Shown: positions 45,591-53,689 of the stretch, piece after piece | Layout of the letters: the number at the start of each line of letters is the position of its first letter | How positions within the stretch are numbered: the first letter of the stretch is position 1 | Source: an uncultured Collinsella sp. | GTDB lineage: Bacteria > Actinomycetota > Coriobacteriia > Coriobacteriales > Coriobacteriaceae | Direction: 5' to 3' | Assembly (NCBI GenBank): GCA_900540905.1 | Contig: UQHR01000007.1 | Span: 1 to 64,000 of the forward strand | Length of the DNA stretch: 64,000 nt | Translations under genes and position numbers: made by a program | The notes under the pieces: generated by a model | What the model was told of the DNA's origin: nothing | Databases searched by the model: none | Seen by the model: only the letters and a program-made list of their open reading frames with translations

Positions 45591-46229
45591 ATGGCGTTCG
45601 ACTTTAAGAAGGAATGCAAGGAGCTCTACAGACCTGCAAGCAAGCCGAGTATCATAACTGTCCCGCCTATGAGCTACGTTGCCGTTCGCGGAAAGGGCGA
45701 CCCAAATACCGAAGGTGGCGAGTATCAAAATGCCCTGCCGCTGCTTTACGGCATCGCCTATACCGTCAAGATGTCAAAGAAAGGCTCAAGGAGTATCGAG
45801 GGCTATTTCGACTTTGTGGTACCGCCGCTCGAGGGCTTCTGGTGGCAAGACTCCCCGAGCGGCGACATCGATTATGTACGCAAGGACGATTTCAACTTTA
45901 TCTCGTGCATCCGCCTGCCCGATTTCGTCACTCAGGATGACTTTGACTGGGCGGTCGCGGAAGCCACGGCCAAAAAGAAACTGGACTTTTCTGCCGTCGA
46001 GCTGCTTAAAGTTGACGAGGGTCTCTGCGTTCAATGCATGCATACCGGACCCTACGACAGCGAGCCGGCAACCGTAGACGCCATGCATGAATATGCGACC
46101 GAGCAGGGCTATGTCCCCGACTTCTCAGATACCCGTTTACATCACGAAATCTATCTCTCCGATCCACGCAAGTGTGCGCCGGAGAAACTTAAGACCGTGG
46201 TTCGTCATCCCATCAAGCGCGCTGAATAG
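45591..46229 (+). CDS. GyrI-like small-molecule-binding protein
   Basis: A 212-residue cytosolic protein of the GyrI/SHS2 fold used for binding small molecules (PSIITVPPMSYVAVRGKGDP near the N-terminus; LCVQCMHTGPYDSEPATVDAMHEYA near residues 143-165). AGAAAGG precedes the ATG. An excellent LexA box lies 57 bp upstream. In E. coli, GyrI (SbmC) is SOS-induced and protects gyrase, so a stress role here is plausible but unproven. Confidence 0.83.
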   Translation: MAFDFKKECKELYRPASKPSIITVPPMSYVAVRGKGDPNTEGGEYQNALPLLYGIAYTVKMSKKGSRSIEGYFDFVVPPLEGFWWQDSPSGDIDYVRKDDFNFISCIRLPDFVTQDDFDWAVAEATAKKKLDFSAVELLKVDEGLCVQCMHTGPYDSEPATVDAMHEYATEQGYVPDFSDTRLHHEIYLSDPRKCAPEKLKTVVRHPIKRAE

Positions 46230-46399
46230 CGTGGAGCGTCATTTCACGCGCTAGGTTTTAAGCCAGCCAACCAGCCGCCTCCTAGGCTGTCAAGCAATTA
46301 TCTTGACGCGGCCCGTCGCATCTTATAAGTTTGTTTTGCTAAAGCTGGAAAGCCTCTCAACGATGCGCAACTCCAGCTCTTTTTCTATCAAGAGGCTTA

Positions 46400-47023
46400 A
46401 TGAAATACCAGAAGTCGCGGATATCCATCAACGAACAAATAGCACTATTGACAGAAAACAAGGGTCTTAAGTGCTCTGATCAAAGCGAACTCGAGCGAGC
46501 TTTGGTCGAAGCCAACCACTACAGACTGTCGGCCTACTGGTTTCCCTACAAAACCAAATGCAAGTCCGGGATTACCATCTTTCGCGAAGGCACAACATTC
46601 GAAACCATCATCTACACGTATGAATTTGACCGAGCCCTCCGGCAGTTAATGTTTGATGCGGTCGGCAGTGCGGTCGGCAGAATTGAGATCTACCTCAGAA
46701 GCAGAATTGCCTATCTTGCCTCTGAGGAACGCGGGCCTTTCTGTTACCCAGATGTCGCCATAACGAGGCTCAACTCGGCATGCCCGTCGAGCTCTGCGCC
46801 GCACTGGGCTACGCAGCCGTCTTTGGCAGCGCCACCAATACGCTGCTCGCACCCATCCTTATTGGCTGCGAAGTCTTCGGCTTTGGTAACTTGCCGATGT
46901 TCATTATTGTCTGCGTTGTGGCTTACCTGTTCAACATGGATAAGTCCATCTACGCCCTGCAGGAGCGGGCGTAGATCGATGTCCAGGCAGGTGGTCTCAG
47001 CCGGAAACGGTGTCCCACTCTGA
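46400..47023 (+). pseudogene. Truncated Abi_2 (AbiD/F-like) gene fused to unrelated sequence
   Basis: The first about 117 residues resemble the start of Abi_2 abortive-infection proteins: NHYRLSAYWFPY and YTYEFDRALRQLMFDAVG, then GRIEIYLRSRIAYLASEERG. Known members are about 300 residues. After GPFCYPD (about nt 46752) the frame runs into a remnant of another gene read out of frame, giving Ser/Ala-rich nonsense to the stop. Anti-phage function is therefore probably lost. A weak promoter-like TTGACG...TATAAG lies at 46303-46329. Confidence 0.6.
46759..46974 (+). pseudogene. C-terminal remnant of a CLC chloride channel gene
   Basis: In this frame (about 71 residues, from RHNEAQLG) the sequence GMPVELCAALGYAAVFGSAT, then NTLLAPILIGCEVFGFG and YLFNMDKSIYAL, reads as the end of a CLC-family channel/antiporter. 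The other roughly 350 residues are absent; the segment is joined directly to the Abi_2 fragment. Confidence 0.65.
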
Positions 47024-47141
47024 GGCTGTATTCCGGGACACGGTTTCCGCTTGGAACGCCATTCGGAAAGCGCATCCCGCTTTAAAACGGAATTCCGGGA
47101 CGTAGTTTCCGTCTGAGCCTCCATTCGGAAAGCATGTCCCG
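47002..47141. repeat. Array of five 15-16 bp repeats in alternating orientation
   Basis: Units with consensus CGGAAAC/GnnnGTCCCG: forward at 47002, 47064 and 47126; inverted at 47034 and 47096. Start-to-start steps are 32, 30, 32 and 30 bp, and spacers are 14-17 bases. Neighbouring units can form hairpins. The array sits in the 206 bp gap between the CLC remnant and ogt. Confidence 0.8.
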
Positions 47142-47180
47142 TTCTTTCACGGCATCTTGGCTATGCAAAGCGCTCGAGTG

Positions 47181-47759
47181 TTACTCCTCGTACGCGCCCT
47201 CAAGCCGAAGCAGCAACTCCTTGCGATCAAGCCCGCCGGCATATCCGTTAAGCGAGCCGTCGGCCGCCACCACGCGATGGCATGGCACAATAATCGAAAC
47301 AGGGTTGCGAGCGACCGCGGCCCCCACGGCACGGGGAGACACAACGGGTGTCTCATTTCCCGGCACACGATGTCGAGCCGCAACACGCTGGGCGATCTCG
47401 CCATACGTAGCGACCTCGCCACGCGGAATAGAAAGCAGCTCGTACCAAACTTCACGCTGAAACGCCGTGCCAATCAAATGCAACGGCGGCGTAAACCGAG
47501 GTTCCTGCCCTGCAAAATAAGCATTCAGCCAAGCCCACGAACGCTCAAGCACCGAAGAAGCCGCACCATTTGCAGGACTCACCGACGACATGCCGCCAGC
47601 ACCAGAAACTGCATCGGCGCCTTCAACATGTTCAGGATCTTCTTTGAGAAGCGTGGAGCCAAAATGCTCCTGTCCCTCAAACCAAAGCCCCGTCAGACCG
47701 CGGCCATCAGCGGCAAGCAAGATTTCGCCCAAAGGCGAAGCAAACGTCGTCGTGACCAC
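47181..47759 (-). CDS. ogt: Methylated-DNA--protein-cysteine methyltransferase
   Basis: Suicide repair enzyme that takes the alkyl group from O6-alkylguanine (192 residues). The acceptor is the Cys of VPCHRVV, preceded by AVGAAVARNP; FQREVWYELLSIPRGEVATYGEIA is the DNA-binding helix region. The N-terminal domain has an unusual Gly/Ser/Ala-rich insert at about 44-68. The start is GTG 47759 after AAAGGAG. Stand-alone gene. Confidence 0.93.
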   Translation of the reverse strand: MVTTTFASPLGEILLAADGRGLTGLWFEGQEHFGSTLLKEDPEHVEGADAVSGAGGMSSVSPANGAASSVLERSWAWLNAYFAGQEPRFTPPLHLIGTAFQREVWYELLSIPRGEVATYGEIAQRVAARHRVPGNETPVVSPRAVGAAVARNPVSIIVPCHRVVAADGSLNGYAGGLDRKELLLRLEGAYEE

Positions 47760-47967
47760 CAGCGGCTCCTTTCAAAACTCCGCAACATAATACCGCGAAT
47801 TGTGCAGACAACCCCAATCGACCCCAAAGTCACCCAAGGCAGCAGGCGCGCAGCGCCGAGGCCGCCGCCGGGACCAGGGCCCGCAACAGCCACGCGCCCC
47901 CACATCAGCCCAGCGGCCTCAACCAACAACGACCCCATCGCAGGCCGCTTGCAGCAGCGTCACCGCA

Positions 47968-48097
47968 GGCGGGGGCCGGGCTCAGTTTTCAGAACACTCC
48001 GCAGACCAGTGTGGCGCCTTGTCCGCGGCTCCGAAGGAGCAGGACAAGGCGCCACACATGGTCGAGGACGTTCTGAAAACTGAGCCCGGCCCCCGCC
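47968..48097 (-). repeat. Conserved-loop hairpin element, copy 2 (after asd)
   Basis: Outer arms 47968-47995 and 48070-48097 are perfect over 28 bp; inner arms 48010-48024 and 48042-48056 are perfect over 15 bp. On the minus strand the loop strands are GTCCTCGACCATG and CTGGTCTGCGGAGT, close to copies 1 and 4, and the apical hairpin GCTCC-TTC-GGAGC has the same C-TTC-G cap. It starts 13 bp after the asd stop codon in sense orientation. The rest of this 350 bp gap (47760-47967) shows nothing else. Confidence 0.85.
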
Positions 48098-48109
48098 GGA
48101 CAGGTCACA

Positions 48110-49135
48110 CTACTCGCAGAGCAGCTTAGCGATCTGGACGGCGTTGGTTGCCGCGCCCTTACGGATTTGGTCACCGCAGCACCAGAAGGTAATGCCACGC
48201 GCGGCCTCCGGGTTCGAGATGTCGCGGCGCACGCGACCGACCCAAATCAGGTCCTGATCGGACGTATCCATCGGCATGGGGAAGCGGTCGTGCGCATCCT
48301 CGGCGCTCATGTCGTCAACCAGCTTCACGCCCGGAGCGGCAGCCAGCGCAACACGGGCCTCGTCAACCGTAATGTCACGCTCGAACTCGAGCGTAATGCT
48401 CTCGGAGTGCGAGCGCAGCACAGGCACGCGCACGCAGGTGCAGTTCACGCGCAGCTCGGGCAGGTGCATGATCTTACGGCCCTCGTTTTGTAGCTTCATC
48501 TCCTCAGAGGTAAAGCCCTCCTCCTTGACGCCGCCAATCTGCGGAATCAGGTTGCTCGCCAGCTGGGCGGCAAATGCGCGCGGCTCGGGAATCTCCTCGC
48601 CACGGCCCAGGGCAGCAAGCTGCGCTTCGAGCTCGGCCATACCGGGAGCACCGGCACCAGAAGCCGCCTGATACGTCGAGACGATCATGCGCTTCACGCC
48701 GGCAAGCTGATGCAGCGGCCACGTGGGAACCAGGCCGATGATGGTCGCGCAGTTGGGGTTGGCGATAAGGCCGTGATGCCACTTGATGTCGTCGGCATTG
48801 ATCTCGGGCACGACCAGCGGCACCTCGGGATCCATGCGGAAGGCATGGCTGTTGTCGACCACGACGGCGCCGCGCTTTACGGCCTCGGGCAGCAATTCCT
48901 TGGCGATATCGTCGCCGGCAGCGCCAAGCACAATGTCACAGCCCTCAAAGGCCTCGGGGCAAGCCTCTTCGATCACGATTTGCTCGCCGCGGAACTCGAC
49001 GGTCTTGCCCGCGGAGCGTGCGCTTGCCAACAGCTTGAGCTTGCCGACCGGGAACTCCTGCTCGTTGAGGCACTCGAGCATCTGGGTGCCCACGGCTCCC
49101 GTCGCGCCCAAAATAGCAACCGTGTACTGTTTCAT
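48110..49135 (-). CDS. asd: Aspartate-semialdehyde dehydrogenase
   Basis: Reduces aspartyl phosphate to aspartate semialdehyde, the second step toward Lys, Thr and Met. The N-terminal NADP site is VAILGATGAVGTQ; the nucleophile Cys is in IANPNCATIIGLV; the catalytic His is probably in NCTCVRVPVLRSHSE. ATG 49135 with GGGGGAAGC upstream is preferred; the frame is open to 49222. It lies directly after lysC on the same strand, 173 bp away, with hairpins between. Confidence 0.95.
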   Translation of the reverse strand: MKQYTVAILGATGAVGTQMLECLNEQEFPVGKLKLLASARSAGKTVEFRGEQIVIEEACPEAFEGCDIVLGAAGDDIAKELLPEAVKRGAVVVDNSHAFRMDPEVPLVVPEINADDIKWHHGLIANPNCATIIGLVPTWPLHQLAGVKRMIVSTYQAASGAGAPGMAELEAQLAALGRGEEIPEPRAFAAQLASNLIPQIGGVKEEGFTSEEMKLQNEGRKIMHLPELRVNCTCVRVPVLRSHSESITLEFERDITVDEARVALAAAPGVKLVDDMSAEDAHDRFPMPMDTSDQDLIWVGRVRRDISNPEAARGITFWCCGDQIRKGAATNAVQIAKLLCE

Positions 49136-49212
49136 GCTTCCCCCTTTAAAGGTTGTGGCTTTTGCCCGCACGCCGAGCAGGCCGATTATTGTTGCCAGTT
49201 TATACAAGAACA

Positions 49213-49298
49213 GGGCGGGCATGAAACCCGCCCCGTCGAAACGAAACCGAAACGAAACGCCCCGCCGTAGATTTTTGAGACATGACCCAAAAATCTAC
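49213..49298 (-). terminator. Two hairpins between lysC and asd
   Basis: GTAGATTTTTG/CAAAAATCTAC (49267-49298, perfect 11 bp stem) lies 11 bp past the lysC stop codon. GGGCGGG/CCCGCCC (49213-49233) follows downstream on the minus strand. Together they should end or attenuate the lysC transcript before asd. Confidence 0.7.
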
Positions 49299-49308
49299 CG
49301 AGCAGTCG

Positions 49309-50697
49309 CTACTTTTTGAGCGCGGCCAGGGTGGGATCGGCCGGCGCGGGAGCCTCCAGATCGGAGACCTTCACAATGCCGTTCTCATCGGAGAAGGCAC
49401 GGTAAATGGTCCGAATCGCAAGGTCGAAGTCCTTCTCCTCGACACCGATAATGATATTGATCTCGTCACAGCTCTGCGAAATCATACGCACGCTCACGCC
49501 GGCCTGGCCAAGCATGCCAAACAGGTGGCCCGAGATGCCTGCACGACCGCGCAGGTTACGGCCGACGGTCGCGATGAGCGCCAGACCCTCGACAACCTCG
49601 ATCTCGAGCGGCTCGACCTCCTGCTGAATGTCACCAACGAGCGAGTACAGCGAATCGTGCACGTCCTGCTCCTGCACCACGGCGCCAAAACGGTCGACAC
49701 CGGTGGGCATGTGCTCGACGGAAACGTCATAGCGTTCGAACACCGAAAGCGCACGGCGCATAAAGCCAACGCGGGGCTTGGTGCGGTCGCGGGCAACGTT
49801 GATGGCGACAAAGCCGCGCTTGCCGGTCACGCCGGTAATGATGGGCTCCGCCTCGCCCTCATCAGCCGTCTCGCTAATGATGGTACCGGGGTCCTGCGGC
49901 GCATTGGTGTTCTTGATGACCAGCGGAATACCCGCCTCGCGCACGGGGAACACGGCCTCCTCGTGCAGGACGCTTGCGCCCATGTACGAAAGCTCGCGCA
50001 GCTCCTCGTAGGTAACGCGCGCAATGGGCTGAGCCTCGGGAACAATACGCGGATCGGCAGAATAGAAGCCCGAGACGTCGGTCCAGTTCTCGTACAGGTC
50101 GGCGCCCAGGCACTTGGCCAAGATCGAGCCCGAGATATCGCCACCGCCTCGATCGAGCAGCTTGATCTGGCCCTCGCGCGTCGCGCCGTAGAAGCCAGGC
50201 ATAACGAAGCCGCCCTGCTGGCCATACTCCTGCACCAGCTCGGAGGTGCGATTCATGCTGAGCGTACCGTCGTGATGGAACGCCACAACCGTCGCGGCGT
50301 CCAGGAACGGTAGGCCCAGGTACTCAGCCATCAGGCGAGCGGTAAAGTACTCGCCACGGCTCACAAGCTCCTCGGTGGAGTAGCCGCCCGAGCGGGCGCG
50401 CTCGGCAAAGGCCGCGAACTCCTCACGGATGGGATAGGTGAGCTCCAACTCATCAGCGATATCAAAATAGCGCTGGCCGATGTCCTCGAGCAGCTCCTCA
50501 CACGACACGTGGTACTTAACGTGCGCATTGACCAGATAGAGCAGGTCGGTCACCTTGGTGTCGCCCTTAAAGCGGCGGCCGCAGGCGGAAACCACCACAA
50601 AACGGCGGGCAGGGTCGGCGTCGACGATGGCCTTGATCTTTTTGAAGTGTTCGGCGTCGGCGACCGACGAGCCGCCAAACTTGGCAATCTTAATCAT
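49309..50697 (-). CDS. lysC: Aspartate kinase
   Basis: Phosphorylates aspartate, the entry to the aspartate family of amino acids (462 residues). The N-terminus KFGGSSVADAEHFKK and DRGGGDISGS are kinase signatures; two C-terminal ACT domains (about 310-450) should bind the feedback inhibitor. It is the monofunctional type: no homoserine dehydrogenase domain is fused. Divergent from thrC, with only about 104 bp between them. Confidence 0.94.
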   Translation of the reverse strand: MIKIAKFGGSSVADAEHFKKIKAIVDADPARRFVVVSACGRRFKGDTKVTDLLYLVNAHVKYHVSCEELLEDIGQRYFDIADELELTYPIREEFAAFAERARSGGYSTEELVSRGEYFTARLMAEYLGLPFLDAATVVAFHHDGTLSMNRTSELVQEYGQQGGFVMPGFYGATREGQIKLLDRGGGDISGSILAKCLGADLYENWTDVSGFYSADPRIVPEAQPIARVTYEELRELSYMGASVLHEEAVFPVREAGIPLVIKNTNAPQDPGTIISETADEGEAEPIITGVTGKRGFVAINVARDRTKPRVGFMRRALSVFERYDVSVEHMPTGVDRFGAVVQEQDVHDSLYSLVGDIQQEVEPLEIEVVEGLALIATVGRNLRGRAGISGHLFGMLGQAGVSVRMISQSCDEINIIIGVEEKDFDLAIRTIYRAFSDENGIVKVSDLEAPAPADPTLAALKK

Positions 50698-50801
50698 GGG
50701 CTGGAGGTTACCTTTCTAAAAAGCCTCTGCGAACCTATTTTGCGCGCTCTGATACCATGGTTTCACCGATTGGGACCAAGGCATCCGAGGAGCAGTGTTA
50801 T

Positions 50802-52319
50802 ATGGGAACTTATCATAGTACACGAGGACGCACTTTATCGTGCTCAAGTAAGGTGGCAATCCGTACCGGCATCGCTCCCGACGGGGGTTTGTTTGTCTCG
50901 GACGAGCTCGGCGCCCAGCAGGTCGATATCAGCTCGCTTGCAGATAAATCGTACTTTGAAATCGCTCAAGATGTGTTGGGAATGTTACTGAATGATTACA
51001 CGGCCGAAGAAATTTCGGCGTGTGTCGACGAGGCATACCGCGGCACGTTCGCGAGTGAAGAGGTTACGCCGCTCGTCAAACTCGACGCTGCGCCGGGCGC
51101 TGACGCCCCTCAGACCTATGTGATGGAGCTCTTTGGCGGTCCCACGAGCGCCTTCAAGGACGTCGCCCTGCAGATGCTCCCCCGCTTGATGGCCCGCACT
51201 TCCGCCAAGGACGGCGGCGCCGAGCGCATCATGATCGTCACCGCCACGTCGGGCGACACAGGCAAGGCAGCACTCGCCGGCTTTGCCGACGCCCCGGGCA
51301 CGGGCATCACCGTCTTTTATCCCGAGGGCAAGGTCAGCCGCGTGCAGAATCTGCAGATGTCCACGCAGGAGGGCGGCAACGTCGCCGTCTGCGGCATCCG
51401 CGGCAACTTCGACGACGCCCAGAGTGCCGTCAAGCGCATCTTTGCCGACAAGGAGCTCGCCGAGCGCCTGGAGGCCGCCGGCACCGTGCTTTCGAGCGCC
51501 AACTCCATCAACGTCGGCCGCCTGGTGCCGCAGGTCGTCTACTACTTTGCCGCCTATGCGCAGCTGCTGCGCGCCGGCGCCATCGAGGCCGGCGATGCCG
51601 TGGAGTTCTGCGTACCGACCGGCAACTTTGGCGATATCCTGGCCGGCTACTACGCCAAGCGCATGGGTCTGCCCGTCGCCAAACTCGTCGTGGCCAGCGA
51701 CAAGAACAACGTGCTCGCTGACTTCCTGACCACCGGCGTCTACGACCGCAACCGTCCGTTCTTCACGACCATTTCGCCGTCGATGGACATCCTTATTAGC
51801 TCTAATCTGGAGCGCATGCTCTACTTCCTGTCCGACGGCGACTGCGAGCTCGTTGCCGGCCTTATGGAGCAGCTTGCCCAGACCGGTCGCTACGAGGTGC
51901 CTGCCGAGCTGCTGGCCAAGATCCAGAGCGTATTTGGCTGCGGCTGGGCCAGCGAGGACGAGGTTCGCGCCGCCATCAAGAGCTGCTGGGATGCCAACGG
52001 CTACGTGATCGACCCGCACACCGCTTGCGGCTATCACGTCTTTGAGCAGGTCGCCCCCACCGAGGGCGCCAAGGCCCGCGTGCTGCTTTCGACCGCCAGC
52101 CCCTACAAGTTCCCGCGCGCCTGCTGCGATGCCCTGGGCCTCGACGTTCCCGAGGACGACTTTGAGGCCATGCGCGTGCTCGAGCAGGCAACCAACACGG
52201 TCGCCCCAGCCCAGCTCGCCGAACTCGAGTCCAAGCCCGTCCGCTTCGAAGACGTCTGCGACGTCGATGAGATGGCCAGCTACGTAGAGCAGGCTGCAAA
52301 AAAGATAGCAACCAACTAA
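50802..52319 (+). CDS. thrC: Threonine synthase
   Basis: PLP enzyme that makes threonine from O-phosphohomoserine (505 residues). The PLP-binding Lys is in GPTSAFKDVALQ; ATSGDTGKAALAGF and PTGNFGDILAGYYAKRMG hold the cofactor phosphate. ATG 50802 is used, about 11 bases after GAGG; an in-frame ATG at 50757 lies further up without a site. It is followed by a terminator and a hairpin element, then thrB. Confidence 0.95.
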   Translation: MGTYHSTRGRTLSCSSKVAIRTGIAPDGGLFVSDELGAQQVDISSLADKSYFEIAQDVLGMLLNDYTAEEISACVDEAYRGTFASEEVTPLVKLDAAPGADAPQTYVMELFGGPTSAFKDVALQMLPRLMARTSAKDGGAERIMIVTATSGDTGKAALAGFADAPGTGITVFYPEGKVSRVQNLQMSTQEGGNVAVCGIRGNFDDAQSAVKRIFADKELAERLEAAGTVLSSANSINVGRLVPQVVYYFAAYAQLLRAGAIEAGDAVEFCVPTGNFGDILAGYYAKRMGLPVAKLVVASDKNNVLADFLTTGVYDRNRPFFTTISPSMDILISSNLERMLYFLSDGDCELVAGLMEQLAQTGRYEVPAELLAKIQSVFGCGWASEDEVRAAIKSCWDANGYVIDPHTACGYHVFEQVAPTEGAKARVLLSTASPYKFPRACCDALGLDVPEDDFEAMRVLEQATNTVAPAQLAELESKPVRFEDVCDVDEMASYVEQAAKKIATN

Positions 52320-52331
52320 ACCCCTTATAAG

Positions 52332-52361
52332 GCGCCGGCGAAAGCCGGCGCACCTTCTTTT
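52332..52361 (+). terminator. Terminator of thrC
   Basis: GCGCCGGC-GAAA-GCCGGCGC (52332-52351) is a perfect stem with a GAAA tetraloop, then ACCTTCTTTT. It begins 13 bases after the thrC stop codon. Confidence 0.85.
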
Positions 52362-52397
52362 ATCAGATACCTACCGGGATGATGACGAACGTGCATA

Positions 52398-52509
52398 GCG
52401 TGCCTGGCTGTTTAGTTCGTCGCGAGTTCCGCACGCAAAGGAAAGCACTTAATGTGCTTTCCGTCTTGCGCAGGACTGCCCGAGCAGCGAACTAAACAGC
52501 CAGGCACGC
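52398..52509 (-). repeat. Conserved-loop hairpin element, copy 3 (between thrC and thrB)
   Basis: Outer arms 52398-52419 and 52488-52509 are perfect over 22 bp; an inner GGAAAGCAC/GTGCTTTCC stem lies between. On the minus strand the loop strands contain CTCGGGCA and TGCGGAA, partial matches to copies 1, 2 and 4. The right arm ends at the thrB ribosome site (AGGAGG from 52511), so folding may affect thrB translation. Confidence 0.7.
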
Positions 52510-52522
52510 CAGGAGGACTCAC

Positions 52523-53404
52523 ATGATCAAGATCACCGTCCCAGCAACAAGCGCCAACTTGGGCATTGGCTACGATACCCTCGGCATGGCCGTCAGCCTC
52601 TACTCGCACTTCACCTTCGAGCGCGCCGACAAACTCACCATCACGGGCTGCCCCGAGGAATTCCAAAACGAGAACAACCTGGTCTACGTGAGCTTTGTCG
52701 ATGCACTGGCTGCATGGGACGAGCCGGCTTTTCCCGTTGCCATCGACATCCAGACCGACGTGCCCGTCGCCCGCGGCCTGGGCTCCAGCTCCACCTGCGT
52801 CGTCGCCGGCATTATGGCCGCCGCCGCACTGACAGGCCACACCGTCGACCGCGCCGAGCTGGTTCGCATTGCCACCGAAGTCGAGGGCCATCCCGATAAC
52901 GTCGCCCCCGCTATCCTGGGCGGCGCCGTCTGTTCCTTTACGCCGACCGATTCGCTCCCCCAGTGCCTGCGCTACGAGGTGAGCGATCGCCTGCGTTTTA
53001 TTACCGTGATTCCGCCCTACGAGGTGCATACGAGCGAGGCGCGCAAGGTTGTGCCGCAGGAGATTCCACTCTCCACCGCCGTGTGGCAGATGGGCCGCAT
53101 CGCCGGCATGACGCGCGGCTTGGAGACTGGTGACCTCGACCTGATTGCCGCCGCCAATGACGACCGCATCCAGGAACCCTATCGTCGCCGTCTGATTCCC
53201 GACTACAACGCCGTGCGCGACACCTGCCTTAACGGCGGCGCCAAGACCATCTGGATCAGCGGCTCGGGCTCGACTCTCATGGCCGTGACTGACGACACCA
53301 TCGTGGCAAAGTTCCTGCAGGTCAAGCTGCGCGAGCAGTTCCCTAAGTGTGATACGCATATTCTGACGTGCGACACGGAAGGCGCCCAGATCGAATACCT
53401 GTAG
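52523..53404 (+). CDS. thrB: Homoserine kinase
   Basis: GHMP-family kinase (293 residues) that makes O-phosphohomoserine for ThrC. The ATP loop is PVARGLGSSSTCVVAGIMAA; the N-terminal VPATSANLGIGYDTLGMA and the C-terminal WISGSGSTLMAV are family signatures. AGGAGG precedes the ATG. thrC and thrB are in order, separated by a terminator and hairpin copy 3. Homoserine dehydrogenase is not in this window. Confidence 0.95.
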   Translation: MIKITVPATSANLGIGYDTLGMAVSLYSHFTFERADKLTITGCPEEFQNENNLVYVSFVDALAAWDEPAFPVAIDIQTDVPVARGLGSSSTCVVAGIMAAAALTGHTVDRAELVRIATEVEGHPDNVAPAILGGAVCSFTPTDSLPQCLRYEVSDRLRFITVIPPYEVHTSEARKVVPQEIPLSTAVWQMGRIAGMTRGLETGDLDLIAAANDDRIQEPYRRRLIPDYNAVRDTCLNGGAKTIWISGSGSTLMAVTDDTIVAKFLQVKLREQFPKCDTHILTCDTEGAQIEYL

Positions 53405-53425
53405 TCGCCGTCCCGTATACTCGCC

Positions 53426-53551
53426 GGGGAGGCCAGGGGGCTTTGCCCCCAAATCGTCCTCGGACATGGCAGGACCCCCGCTGCGCACTTCGTGCGGCGG
53501 GGTCCTGCCGTCCTGCGGAAAGATTTGGGGGCAAAGCCCCCTGGCCTCCCC
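53426..53551 (+). repeat. Conserved-loop hairpin element, copy 4 (after thrB)
   Basis: Outer arms 53426-53455 and 53522-53551 are perfect over 30 bp. The loop strands GTCCTCGGACATG and CGTCCTGCGGAAA are identical to copy 1, while the outer and inner stems differ and remain paired. The inner stem is again capped by C-TTC-G. It starts 22 bp after the thrB stop codon. From 53552 to 53689 I see nothing else. Confidence 0.88.
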
Positions 53552-53689
53552 TATGTTAACTTCGCCGGCGGCGGCTACAGGGACCTACGCTCTGGAAAGT
53601 CGCCGGGCTGATAGTTTGGCTTTTTATTGGTAGGGGCTCTTGCTAGGCTGGAGCACTTCCTAGAGGCGGGCATCGGCTGCGTGCCTGGT

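Noticed and set aside
47002..47141. Second CRISPR-like array
   Set aside because: Units are short, alternate in orientation and differ in the centre; spacers are only 14-17 bp.
47157..48083. 308-residue plus-strand frame opposite ogt and hairpin copy 2
   Set aside because: Antisense to ogt (PCHRVV intact) and runs into repeat sequence.
50698..50801. Threonine or lysine riboswitch or leader peptide between lysC and thrC
   Set aside because: The gap is about 104 bp; I could find neither a leader peptide rich in Thr/Ile nor a lysine-riboswitch-like fold.
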